Positions 1 through 9,390 of a DNA stretch of 64,000 nt are shown piece by piece. Origin of the DNA: Paraburkholderia tropica (GTDB lineage Bacteria > Pseudomonadota > Gammaproteobacteria > Burkholderiales > Burkholderiaceae); NCBI RefSeq assembly GCF_914484835.1, contig NZ_CAJZAR010000056.1:44177-108176 (forward strand), written 5' to 3'. Numbering within the stretch: position 1 is the first letter of the stretch; each line of letters begins with the position of its first letter. The position numbers and the translations under genes are program-made. The notes under the pieces were generated by a model that was given only the letters and a program-made list of their open reading frames with translations, was not told where the DNA came from and did no database searches.

Positions 1-277
1 CGCCGAGCCGGGCACGACGCTCTCGGCGCGCGTCGCCGAACGCCTCGCGCCGGGCAACGCGGATGCAGCCGAATTCCGCCGCAGCCATCCGCTCTCGCCG
101 CGCGAGCTCGAAGTCGTGCGCCTCTTCGCGCTCGGGCTCAACGTGACCGAAATCTCGCAGCGCCTGAACCGCTCGGTGACCACCGTCGCCACCCAGAAGC
201 GCGCGGCGATGCGCAAGCTCAACCTCGATTCGAATGCCGATCTGATCCGCTACGCGAGCGAAAACGGATTCGCGTGA
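1..277 (+). CDS. LuxR-family response regulator, C-terminal part (5' end outside window)
   Basis: The reading frame is open from the left edge to a TGA at 275-277. The visible 91 residues contain a LuxR/FixJ-type DNA-binding domain: LSPRELEVVRLFALGL, then a helix-turn-helix (VTEISQRLNRSVTTVATQKRAAM) ending MRKLNL. The receiver domain must lie upstream. The stop codon overlaps the ATG of the hybrid kinase that follows (TGATG), so the two are translationally coupled and probably form one phosphorelay, as in BvgAS/EvgAS/RcsBC-type systems. Target genes cannot be inferred. Confidence 0.88.
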   Translation, partial: AEPGTTLSARVAERLAPGNADAAEFRRSHPLSPRELEVVRLFALGLNVTEISQRLNRSVTTVATQKRAAMRKLNLDSNADLIRYASENGFA

Positions 278-3200
278 TGCCCGCCCACGACTCCCCCGCG
301 AATGCGTCGCCGTTCGACACGCTGAAGGCGCTCGACCGCAATCTGCGGCGCGAGCGGCGCGTGTTCACGATGCTGATCGGCTTGCTCGTGTTCGCCGCGC
401 TCGCCGCCGCCGGCGTGGCGATCACGACGATCGCGTTCCTCTCGCTCGCCGGTGACGGCGCCCGGTTGCGCGCGACCATCGCCCAGACCAACGAAGCGCT
501 GTCGTACCGCTACAACCAGCTCACGAGCGCGCGCCTGCTGCTCGGACTCAAGGAGGCCTCGCTGCTCGTGGAAGACCACGCGCCCGCGGCTTGCGCGCCG
601 GCCTTCGACGGCGTGGACGGCTCGCCGCCGCTGCGCGCGCTCTGCAACCTCGCGATTGCGGCGATGTCGCGCGCGAGTTCGGACACGCCGCTGCTGTTCG
701 TGCTCGTCGACGGCAGCGCCGCCTACGGCTACCAGCTCGCGCCCGCCGCGCGCACGGCGGCGAACGGGCCGCTGCGTCCCGGCGAAGGCGCGCGCGTGCT
801 GGTCGACAGCGCGCTCCTGCGCATGAGCGCGCGCGGCATGGACCCGCTCTCGGTGGGCCGGGGCCGCACGGTGATCTGGTTTCGTCCGCCCGCCGCGCTG
901 GGCTTCGCGCCCAATCTCGTGCTGGGCGCGACCAGCGTGCTGAGGGACGACAAACCCTACGCGCTGGTGCTGACCAGCATCGACATCGACGCGCTCGGCC
1001 ACGATCCCGACAGCGGCACGCCCGAAATCGCACCCGGAATCGCGCCCGTGCTGGTCGACGCGGACGGCGCGCGGCTGACCGGCCCGCTCTCCGCGGGCGC
1101 CACGCAACTGATCGAGCACGGCCTCGCGAATCAGCCCACGGGCCGCTTCCATCTGCTGCCGCGTTTCGGCTGGGCGATGCGCGAGCGGCCGCTCGTGCAC
1201 GAGTTCGGCCACTATCTGCTCGCGCTGTCGTGGGCCGACCATCTGCGCCAGATCCGCGTGCCCGTCGCCGTGGTGCTGCTCCTCACCGCCGCGCTCGTGC
1301 TGCTGCTGCTCTCGCTGCTGCGCTACTGGAACCGGCGCGTGCTCGCGCGCACCTATGGCGAGGCCACGCGCGCGCTCGAAAACGAACTGCTCAACCACCT
1401 GCTCGTGCATGCGACGCCGATCGGCTTGTGCATCGTGCGCAAACGCGACTTCGACATCGTGATCGCCAACCAGATCGTGCGCAACGTGCTCGGCCTCGAC
1501 GCCCGCGCGACCCGCCTGCCCGCCGCGCTCTGCCTCGAATTCGAAAAGCATCTGCCCGCCGCCGTCCAGGAAGGCACGGCCAGCACGCCGATCCACACGC
1601 TGCCCTTCTCGATGACGCGCGAGGACGGCGAGAGCGTGCATCTCGACATCACCTACGCCGCCGCGATCATGAATCGCGAGGAAGTGATGTTCTGCGCGTT
1701 CGCCGATATGTCGAAGCACTACGAAGCCGAACGCCTGCTGCGCGAAGCGCAACGCACGAGCGACGAGGCCGCGCGCACCAAGGTGAGTTTTTTCGCGGCG
1801 ATGAGCCACGAGATCCGCACGCCGCTCGCCTCGCTGGTCGGCAATATCGAACTGGTGGCGCGCGGCCCGCTCGCGGCCGAGCAGGAAGCGCGCGTGGAGG
1901 CGATGCAGGTCTCAGCGGGCGAGTTGCTGCAAATCGTCAGCGACGTGCTCGACTTTTCGAAGATCGACGTGGGCGCGATGAAGCTTTCCGAGGAGTCCGA
2001 ATCGATTGCCGCGCTGCTCGTGCGCATCGCGCTCGCGCATGCGCCGCTCGCGGCGCGCCAGCAGTTGCCGTTCTTTCTCGTGATGGATCGCGCCATTCCC
2101 GCGCGGCTGTTCTTCGATCCGATCCGGCTCGCGCAGATCGTCAACAACCTGCTGAGCAACGCGTTCAAGTTCACGCACTCGGGCAAGATCGTGCTGCGCG
2201 CGGTCTGGCGCGACGCCACGCTCGACATCAGCGTGGCCGATTCGGGCGTGGGCATGCCCGACGATCTCAAGGCGCGCCTGTTCCAGCCGTTCACGCAAGG
2301 CGACAAGCACCGGCTCACCGAGTCGCGCGGCACCGGGCTCGGCCTGACGATCTGCGGACGCCTCGCGAAACTCATGCACGGCCGCTGCGAAGTGGAAAGC
2401 ACGCTGGGCGTCGGGACGCGCGTGCTCGTCAGCCTGCCGCTGCGCGCGGACGGCCCCGCGAGCGCGGGCGAACAATGGACGCTGCCCGACCCGCATCCCG
2501 CCATCCTTTGCCGCGCGCCGGAGAATCGCGAATGGCTCACGAATCTCTTCGATGTCAACGTGAGTACGCCGATGGATTTGCGCGCGGCCGACGCGCCGCC
2601 CGAGGGCGCGTTCGACTATCTGCTGGTGACGGGCGAATGCTCGGTGGAAGACGTGCGGCGCGTGTGGCGCGATCCGTCGAAGGTCGTGTGGCTTCGCCAG
2701 GACGGCCCGCTCGTACCGCTCGCGCTCGACGACGGCGGCGTGGAAGTCAGCCTGTACAGCCTCGCGGGCATCCGCACCGCCACGCAGATGCTGCGCGGCC
2801 AGCCGTCCGCGCCGGGCAGTGCTGCCGCGTTGCGCGACGAGGACGCCAGCGGCGATGCGCTCGAACAGACCGATTTCCGCCGCCTGAACGTACTGATCGC
2901 CGAAGACAATCTGCTCAATCGCTCGCTGTTGCGCGATCAGTTGCGCACGCTCGGCGCGAACGTGATCGAAGCCAAGGATGGCGAAGAAGCGCTCGCGAAA
3001 CTCGATACGGCGCGCGTCGATCTCGTGATCACCGACCTCAACATGCCGAAGCTGAACGGCTATGAACTGCTGCAAACCGCGCGCGCAAGACTCGCTACGC
3101 TGCCGGTCTACGCAGTGAGCGGCAATGCGCTGCCCGAGCAGATCGCGCAAGGCCGCACGCTGGGTTTCACCGACTATCTGAGCAAGCCCGTGCCGCTCGC

Positions 3201-3609
3201 GGAGCTCGCGCGCGTGCTCGCCGACGTCGCCGCGCGCGGGTCTGCCAAGCCCGCGCAATCCGTGCAGAACGCGCAAGACGCAACCGGTATCGAAGAACAG
3301 ATGCCGCGCTTTCCCGAACTGCCGCCGGGGCTCGCGCCGATTTTCATCGAGCAGGCCGATCACGATCTCGCCGACTTCGCGCGCATCGCGGGCACGCAGG
3401 ACGTGCAGCAATTGCGCGAGTGGCTGCATCGCGTGGCGGGCGGCATCGCCGTGCTGGGTCCTTCGGTGCTGCACGACACCTGCGGCGAGCTGCGCGAGGC
3501 GATCCACGCCAGCGGCGCATGGGACGAGAACGTGCAGACGCTGGCCGCCGCGCTCGTCGCCGACCTGGGCGCCTTGCGCGCCCACGCGGCGAGCCGCGAG
3601 TCGACCTGA
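277..3609 (+). CDS. Hybrid sensor histidine kinase with receiver and HPt domains
   Basis: About 1110 residues. A membrane helix at about 31-57 and a second at about 326-350 enclose a large periplasmic sensor region with no family I recognise. A PAS-like linker follows, then the HisKA H-box (AAMSHEIRTP, His near 511), N-box (NNLLSNAFKF), G1 (DSGVGMPDD) and G2 (GTGLGLTICG). A CheY-like receiver follows (IAEDN near 877; phospho-acceptor Asp in ITDLNMP near 920; SKP lysine motif), then a C-terminal HPt domain with His near 1051 (LREWLHRVAGG). I chose ATG 277, which overlaps the regulator stop, over GTG 274. A four-step His-Asp-His-Asp relay to the upstream LuxR regulator is inferred from this order. 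Confidence 0.93.
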   Translation: MPAHDSPANASPFDTLKALDRNLRRERRVFTMLIGLLVFAALAAAGVAITTIAFLSLAGDGARLRATIAQTNEALSYRYNQLTSARLLLGLKEASLLVEDHAPAACAPAFDGVDGSPPLRALCNLAIAAMSRASSDTPLLFVLVDGSAAYGYQLAPAARTAANGPLRPGEGARVLVDSALLRMSARGMDPLSVGRGRTVIWFRPPAALGFAPNLVLGATSVLRDDKPYALVLTSIDIDALGHDPDSGTPEIAPGIAPVLVDADGARLTGPLSAGATQLIEHGLANQPTGRFHLLPRFGWAMRERPLVHEFGHYLLALSWADHLRQIRVPVAVVLLLTAALVLLLLSLLRYWNRRVLARTYGEATRALENELLNHLLVHATPIGLCIVRKRDFDIVIANQIVRNVLGLDARATRLPAALCLEFEKHLPAAVQEGTASTPIHTLPFSMTREDGESVHLDITYAAAIMNREEVMFCAFADMSKHYEAERLLREAQRTSDEAARTKVSFFAAMSHEIRTPLASLVGNIELVARGPLAAEQEARVEAMQVSAGELLQIVSDVLDFSKIDVGAMKLSEESESIAALLVRIALAHAPLAARQQLPFFLVMDRAIPARLFFDPIRLAQIVNNLLSNAFKFTHSGKIVLRAVWRDATLDISVADSGVGMPDDLKARLFQPFTQGDKHRLTESRGTGLGLTICGRLAKLMHGRCEVESTLGVGTRVLVSLPLRADGPASAGEQWTLPDPHPAILCRAPENREWLTNLFDVNVSTPMDLRAADAPPEGAFDYLLVTGECSVEDVRRVWRDPSKVVWLRQDGPLVPLALDDGGVEVSLYSLAGIRTATQMLRGQPSAPGSAAALRDEDASGDALEQTDFRRLNVLIAEDNLLNRSLLRDQLRTLGANVIEAKDGEEALAKLDTARVDLVITDLNMPKLNGYELLQTARARLATLPVYAVSGNALPEQIAQGRTLGFTDYLSKPVPLAELARVLADVAARGSAKPAQSVQNAQDATGIEEQMPRFPELPPGLAPIFIEQADHDLADFARIAGTQDVQQLREWLHRVAGGIAVLGPSVLHDTCGELREAIHASGAWDENVQTLAAALVADLGALRAHAASREST

Positions 3610-4193
3610 GCGCCGCCTAGCCGGCGCTGCGCAGAAAGGCCGGCGCCTGCGCGTCCGCTTCGCGGGGACACCCGCCGCCCTGCAGGCGCACGCACCACTG
3701 GCGCAGCGCGCTCGTGTCGAGCGGACACGACTGCGCCCCGCGCGGCTTCACGTGCTGACGCGCCTCCAGTCGCAGCGCGAAACTCGCGGGCAACGCGAGA
3801 CCGCACGCGGCGACGCGTGTGCCGTTTTCGGGCGCGGGCGTTTCGCCGGATAAGCACGCGACGTCGCGCGAAATCGTTGGCACACCGCACGGTTCCGACG
3901 TGCGGGCCACCCAGCGCAAACTCGGCGCGGGACGCAGGGAAAAGACAGGCATGATCGATGGCCGCGCAACGCGGCATGGCATTGGTGAGTACATCGACGA
4001 TCTTCGCGCAGCACGCGCACGCGGACCATAGGACGGATTCGAAACGCACCGGCAGCCAGGTCGGCAAAGACTGCAACGAGGGACGCAACACGCGCCAGAT
4101 ATGGCGTGCTTTATGGCGGCGTTCAGCGTGCCGGATCGCGTGCGCAAACGCGCCGACGCATGGTAGACTGCGCGCGCAATCGCTCACTCCATC
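3610..4193. other. Gene-poor gap of about 580 bases
   Basis: No convincing gene. A minus-strand frame (3617-3952, ATG at 3952) could encode about 111 residues with several cysteines, but it lacks a clear ribosome binding site, signal peptide or known motif. The final part (4100-4193) probably holds the promoter of the DUF2946 gene. Confidence 0.4.
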
Positions 4194-4556
4194 ATGAAAC
4201 TACGCAAGCACGCACTGCTGACCGCATGGCTTGGCCTCGTCGCCATGTGGCTCATCGTGCTCGCGCCGCTCGTGAGTCAGCTGGTTGCCGCGCATCAGGC
4301 GCATCAGCCCGATGCCGCGCTGTGCTCCGCGATGCAACCCGCAACAGCGCCGCATCTTTCGCACGACGACGCATTCGGCGCCTGCGGCTACTGCAATCTG
4401 CTCGAGCATCATGTAGCGATGCCGTCCGTCACGGTGCCCGCGCTCACGCTCGGTTTCATCGTCGCCGACGCCCTCGTCGCCACGCTTTCCACGCGTCACA
4501 CGCCGTTCGGCGCCTTCCCATCGGGCCGCCCGCGCGCCCCACCCTCGCTCGCCTGA
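4194..4556 (+). CDS. DUF2946 family small membrane/exported protein
   Basis: 120 residues. An N-terminal hydrophobic segment (about 8-32) acts as signal or membrane anchor. It is followed by a Cys/His-containing stretch with the FGACGYCNLLEHH motif typical of DUF2946, and a second hydrophobic segment (VPALTLGFIVADALVATL). DUF2946 genes commonly sit beside TonB-dependent receptors and PepSY proteins in proteobacterial metal-uptake loci, as here. The Cys and His residues suggest metal contact (copper is often proposed), but no biochemical role is established. The end is Pro/Arg-rich. Confidence 0.75.
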   Translation: MKLRKHALLTAWLGLVAMWLIVLAPLVSQLVAAHQAHQPDAALCSAMQPATAPHLSHDDAFGACGYCNLLEHHVAMPSVTVPALTLGFIVADALVATLSTRHTPFGAFPSGRPRAPPSLA

Positions 4557-4657
4557 TCGCTGCCGTCACCGGCTGCACGTCCGCGCTTTCTTTACGCTCT
4601 CTCGTTGGCTTTGGCGCTCGCGCCCGCTAGCGCGTGTTCGCACGTTTTCGCTCGCAT

Positions 4658-4687
4658 CGTCATCACGCAGAATCCTCTGCGATGACG
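4658..4687. promoter_or_regulatory. Stem-loop in the leader region of the TonB receptor gene
   Basis: The 303-base gap 4557-4859 holds no gene. It contains an imperfect hairpin: cgtcatc (4658-4664) pairs with gatgacg (4681-4687), and an inner stem gcag (4667-4670) pairs with ctgc (4677-4680). It has no T-run, so it is not a classic terminator. It may be a regulatory leader structure or an operator for a metal-responsive regulator. Confidence 0.3.
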
Positions 4688-4859
4688 CATAGGCGAACCG
4701 CGCCCGCACAGGCTCGCTGTCGCGCCATGCGTCGACAGCCACGATGAGAACGCGTCGAGACGCGACCCGCACGTAATCGCGACTCTCGCGGCAATCGCCG
4801 CAAATCGCACCGCGCGTGCGTGCAGCCGCACGTCCATCGTTTCCGGGGAAGTCTCTTTC

Positions 4860-7265
4860 ATGTCCACGCCCGTTTCGCGCGGCGCGCGGTTGCGCCTGCG
4901 CGCCCGTGTCCGTCTCGGCCTGTTGCAGCATTGGCCGATCTTGCCGCTTTCGCTGATCGCACCGTTCGCACCGGCCGCGCACGCCGAACAAACCACGCCA
5001 CAAGAAGCTGCGCAAGCCGCCGCCGATAGCGCATCGAACACCGACGTCACCACGCTGCCCACGGTCAGCGTGAGCGCGTCGAACAACGCATCGAACGCGG
5101 CGCCCACGCGCGCCGTCGATCCGAACCTGCCCGCCACGGTCGAGACCGTCACGCCCGAGCAGTTCAACAACTGGAACGTCGTGAATACGGAAGACGTCCT
5201 CAAGTACCTGCCGAATCTCGCCGTGCGCAAGCGCTTCGTCGGCGACCTTAATTCGATCATCGCGGTGCGCGGCACGAGCAATGCGCAGAGCGCGCGCGGA
5301 CTCGTCTACGCGGACGGCCTGCTGCTCTCGAATCTGCTCGGCAACAGCTACACGTTCCCGCCGCGCTGGTCGATGGTGTTTCCCGACCAGATCCAGCAGG
5401 TCGATGTGATCTACGGGCCGTATTCGGCGCTCTATCCGGGCAATTCGCTCGGCGCGACCGTGCTCATCACCACGCGCATGCCGACGAAGTTCGAAGCGAC
5501 CGCCGATGTGAAAGCGTTCACGCAGCACTTCAGCCTCTACGGCGTGAACCAGAATTTCAACGGCAGCGAAATGAGCGCGTCGATCGGCGACCGCATCGGC
5601 AAGTTCTCGTATCTGCTGGGCGTGAATCATCTGGAGAACACGAGCCAGCCCCTGCAGTTCGCGACGCTCGCGCAGTCGAGCACGCCCGCCACAGCCAGCG
5701 ACACGCCGGTGCACGGCGCGTACTTCTACAACAACCAGACCAACACGCGCACGGCCGTGCTCGGCGTGAACGGCGAAGGCATCGAGCACACCGTGCAGGA
5801 CCAGTTCAAGCTGCGCATGCAATACGATTTCACGCCGACCGTGCAAGGCGGCGTGACGCTCGGCTACTGGCATCAGACCTACGACAGCCAGACTTCGACC
5901 TTCCTTTACGACGACAACGGCAATCCCGTCTACAGCGGCAAGGTCAACATCGGCGGCTACGAGTACACGATTCCGGCCTCCGCGCTCGCGCCCAGCCGCG
6001 GCTGGAGCGAGAACTGGCTCTACGGCGCGTCGCTGCGCACGCATCAGGCGACCGGCTGGAACGCGGAAGCGATTGCTTCGTACTACGACGTAAGCAACAG
6101 CGTCGCGCGCACGGCCAGCAGCGGCGGCACCGGAAACGGTCCCGGCACCATGACGCTCGGCGACGGCACCGGCTGGAAAACACTCGACCTCAAGGCGACG
6201 TGGACGCCCACGCGGCCCGACGCGGGGCTCGCCGCGCACTGGCTGACCTTCGGCTATCACTACGACAATTATCACGTCGACAACGAGACCTACAACACGC
6301 TCGCCTGGCGCGACGGCGGCGCGGGCAGTTTCGCCAACGCGTTCGCGGGCAAGACGCAAACGCAGGCGCTCTACGCCCAGGACGCGTGGCGCTTTCTGCC
6401 GCGCTGGAAACTGGTCTACGGCGTGCGCTACGAAGACTGGCAGGCCTACGACGGCTACCAGGCGCTCGGCAGCGTGCGCGTGCCGTATGCGGGCGTGAGC
6501 GACCAGCACTTCTCGCCGAAGGCCTCGCTCTCGTTCGACCTCACCGACGACCTCACGCTGCGCGCCTCGATCGCGCGAGCGTATCGCTTCCCGACCGTCG
6601 GCGAATTGTTCCAGGGGCAGATTAACGGCTCGTCGATCGTCAATAACAATCCGAACCTGCGTCCCGAAGACGATCTCTCGAAAGAGCTCAGCGCCGAATG
6701 GGCGCACTGGAACGGCCTGTTTCGCTTCACGCTGTTCCAGGACGACGTGAAGAACACGATCTTCAGTCAGACCGACACCACCGTCATTCCGAACGTGACG
6801 AACTTCCAGAATATCGGCAAGGTGCGTTCGCGCGGCGTGGAGACGAGCTATCAAGGTCAGGACGTGCTGCTGCACGGCCTCGATTTTTCGGCGAATGTGG
6901 CTTATACGCAGTCGAAGATTCTCGCCAATGCGCAGAACCCGGCGAGCGTCGGCAAGTACTTCTATCGCATTCCGCTGTGGCGCGTGAATGCCGTCGCGAC
7001 GTATCGATTCGATGCGCGCATGGCGCTCACGCTCGCCGCGCGTTATTCGGGGCGTCAGTACAACACGCTCACGAATACCGACACGAATCCGAACGTGTTC
7101 GGCGGCACCAGCAGCTACACAGTCGCCGACGTGAAATTCACGTTCCGTCCGACGAAGAAAACCGAAATCGGCGTGGGCGTCGACAACCTGTTCGACGCCC
7201 GCTACTACGTCTATCACCCGTATCCCGGCCGCACGTTCTACGCCGAAGCGAAGATCGCCCTGTGA
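4860..7265 (+). CDS. TonB-dependent outer-membrane receptor
   Basis: 801 residues. The signal peptide ends near AHA-EQ (about 42). After a short linker comes the plug domain, with the hallmark VRGTSNAQSARGLVYADG stretch and VDVIYGPYSALYPGNSLGA, then a long alternating beta-barrel ending in an aromatic/hydrophobic strand (FYAEAKIAL). It imports a substrate across the outer membrane using TonB/ExbBD energy. It lies between DUF2946 and a PepSY membrane protein, an arrangement usual for metal or metallophore uptake; the ligand cannot be read from the sequence. The start is ATG 4860, preceded by a GGGGAAG-like site. Confidence 0.93.
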   Translation: MSTPVSRGARLRLRARVRLGLLQHWPILPLSLIAPFAPAAHAEQTTPQEAAQAAADSASNTDVTTLPTVSVSASNNASNAAPTRAVDPNLPATVETVTPEQFNNWNVVNTEDVLKYLPNLAVRKRFVGDLNSIIAVRGTSNAQSARGLVYADGLLLSNLLGNSYTFPPRWSMVFPDQIQQVDVIYGPYSALYPGNSLGATVLITTRMPTKFEATADVKAFTQHFSLYGVNQNFNGSEMSASIGDRIGKFSYLLGVNHLENTSQPLQFATLAQSSTPATASDTPVHGAYFYNNQTNTRTAVLGVNGEGIEHTVQDQFKLRMQYDFTPTVQGGVTLGYWHQTYDSQTSTFLYDDNGNPVYSGKVNIGGYEYTIPASALAPSRGWSENWLYGASLRTHQATGWNAEAIASYYDVSNSVARTASSGGTGNGPGTMTLGDGTGWKTLDLKATWTPTRPDAGLAAHWLTFGYHYDNYHVDNETYNTLAWRDGGAGSFANAFAGKTQTQALYAQDAWRFLPRWKLVYGVRYEDWQAYDGYQALGSVRVPYAGVSDQHFSPKASLSFDLTDDLTLRASIARAYRFPTVGELFQGQINGSSIVNNNPNLRPEDDLSKELSAEWAHWNGLFRFTLFQDDVKNTIFSQTDTTVIPNVTNFQNIGKVRSRGVETSYQGQDVLLHGLDFSANVAYTQSKILANAQNPASVGKYFYRIPLWRVNAVATYRFDARMALTLAARYSGRQYNTLTNTDTNPNVFGGTSSYTVADVKFTFRPTKKTEIGVGVDNLFDARYYVYHPYPGRTFYAEAKIAL

Positions 7266-7300
7266 GCCTCCATTCGCAGCACACCCACCAGGAGCATTCG

Positions 7301-8863
7301 ATGTCGACGACAATGCCCGCTTCCGACCGCCCCGACGCGCGCAGCACGCGCACGTCCGGCGCCGTTCATCCCGGCTACCGCACGCTCTGGCGCTGGCACT
7401 TTTACGCCGGTTTGTTCGTGATGCCGTTTCTGATCGTGCTCGCCATCACCGGCACGATCTATTGTTTTCAGCCGCAGATCGAGCCGCTGTTGTATCCGCA
7501 TCGGCTCGTGGTCGCGCCGCAGGCCACGCCGCGTCTGCCCGCCGACGCGCTGCTCGCGCGCGCCAAGGCATCGCTGCCGCCCGACGCGCAGCCGATCCGC
7601 GCGCATATCGAGGCCAATCCGGCGCGCAGCGCGGAGTTCGTGTTCGCGCTGCCGCACGGCGCCGCGCCCGCGACGAAGGAAAGCGTCTACGTGAATCCCT
7701 ATAACGGCGAAGTGCTCGGCACGCTCGACGTCGACCGGCGTTTCATGCAGGTCGATCGCATGCTGCATCGCAAGCTGCTGATCGGCAAGCCGGGCGAGCT
7801 GCTGATGGAACTCGCCGCCTGCTGGACGCTGGTGATGATCGGCACCGGTGTCGCGCTCTGGTGGCCGCGCCGCGCCGTGTCGCCCGGCGCGACGCTGCGC
7901 TCGGCGCTGGTGCCGCGCCTCGGCGCGAAGGGACGGCCGTTCTGGAAAAGCGTGCACGCGGTGACCGGTTTCTGGCTCGCGGCGGGCGCGCTGGCGTTCG
8001 TGCTCAGCGGCCTGCCGTGGACGGGGTCGTGGGGCAAGCAGTTCAAGGCGCTCGCGACGCGCGTGAGTCTGGGCGCGCCGCGCGGCGCGTGGGGCGGCGG
8101 GCTGCCGCTGCAATCGACGCTGCCGGGCGCGGAGCATGCAGAACATGCGGGGCACGCCGGCCACGACATGGCCTCGATGCCCGGCATGGTGATGGACGAT
8201 CTGCCGCTGCCCAACGTGCCGTGGGCGGTCGGGGCGGTGCCCGTGCCGCAATCGCCGGAAGCGGCGAAATCGGCGAAATCGGCGAAATCGGCGGTGGATT
8301 CGTCGGCGCATTCCGCCGATCATTCGGCAACGCCGAAGCCCGCGCACTGGACGCTCGATCAGGTCGTCGCGCAGATGGCCGCGCTCGGCGTGCAAAGCGG
8401 TTACGACATCGCGCTGCCCGCGACCGCGAGCGGCGTCTACACGGTCTCGTACTTTCCGCCGGACCCGCAGCGCGAGCGCACCGTCTATATCGACCAGTAC
8501 AGCGGCAAGGTGCTCAAGGATATTCGCTACGCCGATTACGGCGCGGTCTCGCAGGTGATTTCGTACGGCACGTCATTGCATATGGGCCGCTATTTCGGGC
8601 TCGCGAATCAACTGATCTGCACGGCGATTTCGCTCGGGCTCGCGGCGCTCGCGGTAACAGGCTTCGTCATGTGGTGGCTGCGCCGTCCCGCCCGCGCGCT
8701 CGGCGCGCCCTCGCGCGAACGCGCCGCACCGCCGATGCGCGCATGGAAAGGCGGACTCGTCGTGCTCGGCATCGTCTTTCCGCTGATGGGCGCGACGATG
8801 CTCGGCGTCTGGTTGCTCGACAAAATCGCTTTCGGCAGACGAACAACTCTTTCGTCTTCCTGA
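7301..8863 (+). CDS. PepSY-associated TM-helix protein (PiuB-like inner-membrane protein)
   Basis: 520 residues. The start is ATG 7301, placed behind AGGAGC and 35 bases after the receptor stop. A first TM helix (FYAGLFVMPFLIVLAITG) is followed by a periplasmic PepSY domain, a second TM pair, a long periplasmic loop, a second PepSY-like segment (ALGVQSGYDIALPATASG ... YIDQYSGKVLKDIRY) and C-terminal TM helices. Such proteins accompany TonB receptors and are proposed to reduce or release the imported metal complex. The loop carries a His/Met-rich insert (AEHAEHAGHAGHDMASMPGM), suggesting metal binding, and a short tandem AKS repeat (8267-8293). Confidence 0.88.
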   Translation: MSTTMPASDRPDARSTRTSGAVHPGYRTLWRWHFYAGLFVMPFLIVLAITGTIYCFQPQIEPLLYPHRLVVAPQATPRLPADALLARAKASLPPDAQPIRAHIEANPARSAEFVFALPHGAAPATKESVYVNPYNGEVLGTLDVDRRFMQVDRMLHRKLLIGKPGELLMELAACWTLVMIGTGVALWWPRRAVSPGATLRSALVPRLGAKGRPFWKSVHAVTGFWLAAGALAFVLSGLPWTGSWGKQFKALATRVSLGAPRGAWGGGLPLQSTLPGAEHAEHAGHAGHDMASMPGMVMDDLPLPNVPWAVGAVPVPQSPEAAKSAKSAKSAVDSSAHSADHSATPKPAHWTLDQVVAQMAALGVQSGYDIALPATASGVYTVSYFPPDPQRERTVYIDQYSGKVLKDIRYADYGAVSQVISYGTSLHMGRYFGLANQLICTAISLGLAALAVTGFVMWWLRRPARALGAPSRERAAPPMRAWKGGLVVLGIVFPLMGATMLGVWLLDKIAFGRRTTLSSS

Positions 8864-8972
8864 CGATTATTTCCGGCGATAGGCGGCGCGGCGCAGTGGT
8901 AATCTGTGGACACAATTGCGATTGAACCCGTCCCCGCCAGGCGGTTTCCAAGCAGTATCGAAGGAGACCAAC

Positions 8973-9335
8973 GTGTTGCGGCTAATCTTTGCACTGTGTA
9001 TCGCGAGCCTCGCGGCGGCGCTGGCCGGTTGCGCGGTCGCGCCCTGGCCGGGTTATCCGGGCTATTACGGCGGCGCTTACTACGACGCCGGATACGGTTA
9101 TGCCTATCCCTACGGCTATCCGTATGGTTATGGCTCCTACCCTGGTTACTGGCCCGGCTACTACTATGGCCCGAGTTTCGGCATCGCGTATTGGGGCGGC
9201 GGCGGATGCTGCTGGCACGGCGGCTACCATGGCGGCTGGCATGGCGGCCACGGCGGTGGTGGCGGCTGGCACGGCGGCGGCGGAACGTGGCAAGGCGGCG
9301 GCGGGATGCACGGCGGCGGCGGTCACGGCCATTGA
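8973..9335 (+). CDS. Gly/Tyr/His-rich lipoprotein
   Basis: 120 residues from GTG 8973, chosen because AAGGAG lies six bases upstream; a longer frame starting at 8916 has no such site. The N-terminus is a lipoprotein signal (LRLIFALCIASLAAALAGC, lipobox LAGC). The mature part is low complexity: Tyr/Gly/Pro-rich (YGYAYPYGYPYGYGSYPGY) and then Gly/His/Trp-rich (GGWHGGHGGGGGWHGGGG). Such envelope proteins are common in Burkholderiales. The function is unknown; the His-rich tail may bind metal, which would suit the neighbouring uptake genes. Confidence 0.8.
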   Translation: MLRLIFALCIASLAAALAGCAVAPWPGYPGYYGGAYYDAGYGYAYPYGYPYGYGSYPGYWPGYYYGPSFGIAYWGGGGCCWHGGYHGGWHGGHGGGGGWHGGGGTWQGGGGMHGGGGHGH

Positions 9336-9390
9336 TGCGCGCATCGAGCCCGCGCCGCCACACGTGTAATTGCGCGCGTAAGTTGTTTCG

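Noticed and set aside
250..1809. Long minus-strand open frame of 519 codons opposite the hybrid kinase gene
   Set aside because: Shadow frame caused by high G+C: Arg/Gln/His-rich, no motif, and the plus strand holds an unmistakable kinase.
4557..4859. Cobalamin or other known riboswitch before the TonB receptor
   Set aside because: No B12-box-like conserved core was found; only a simple stem-loop is present.
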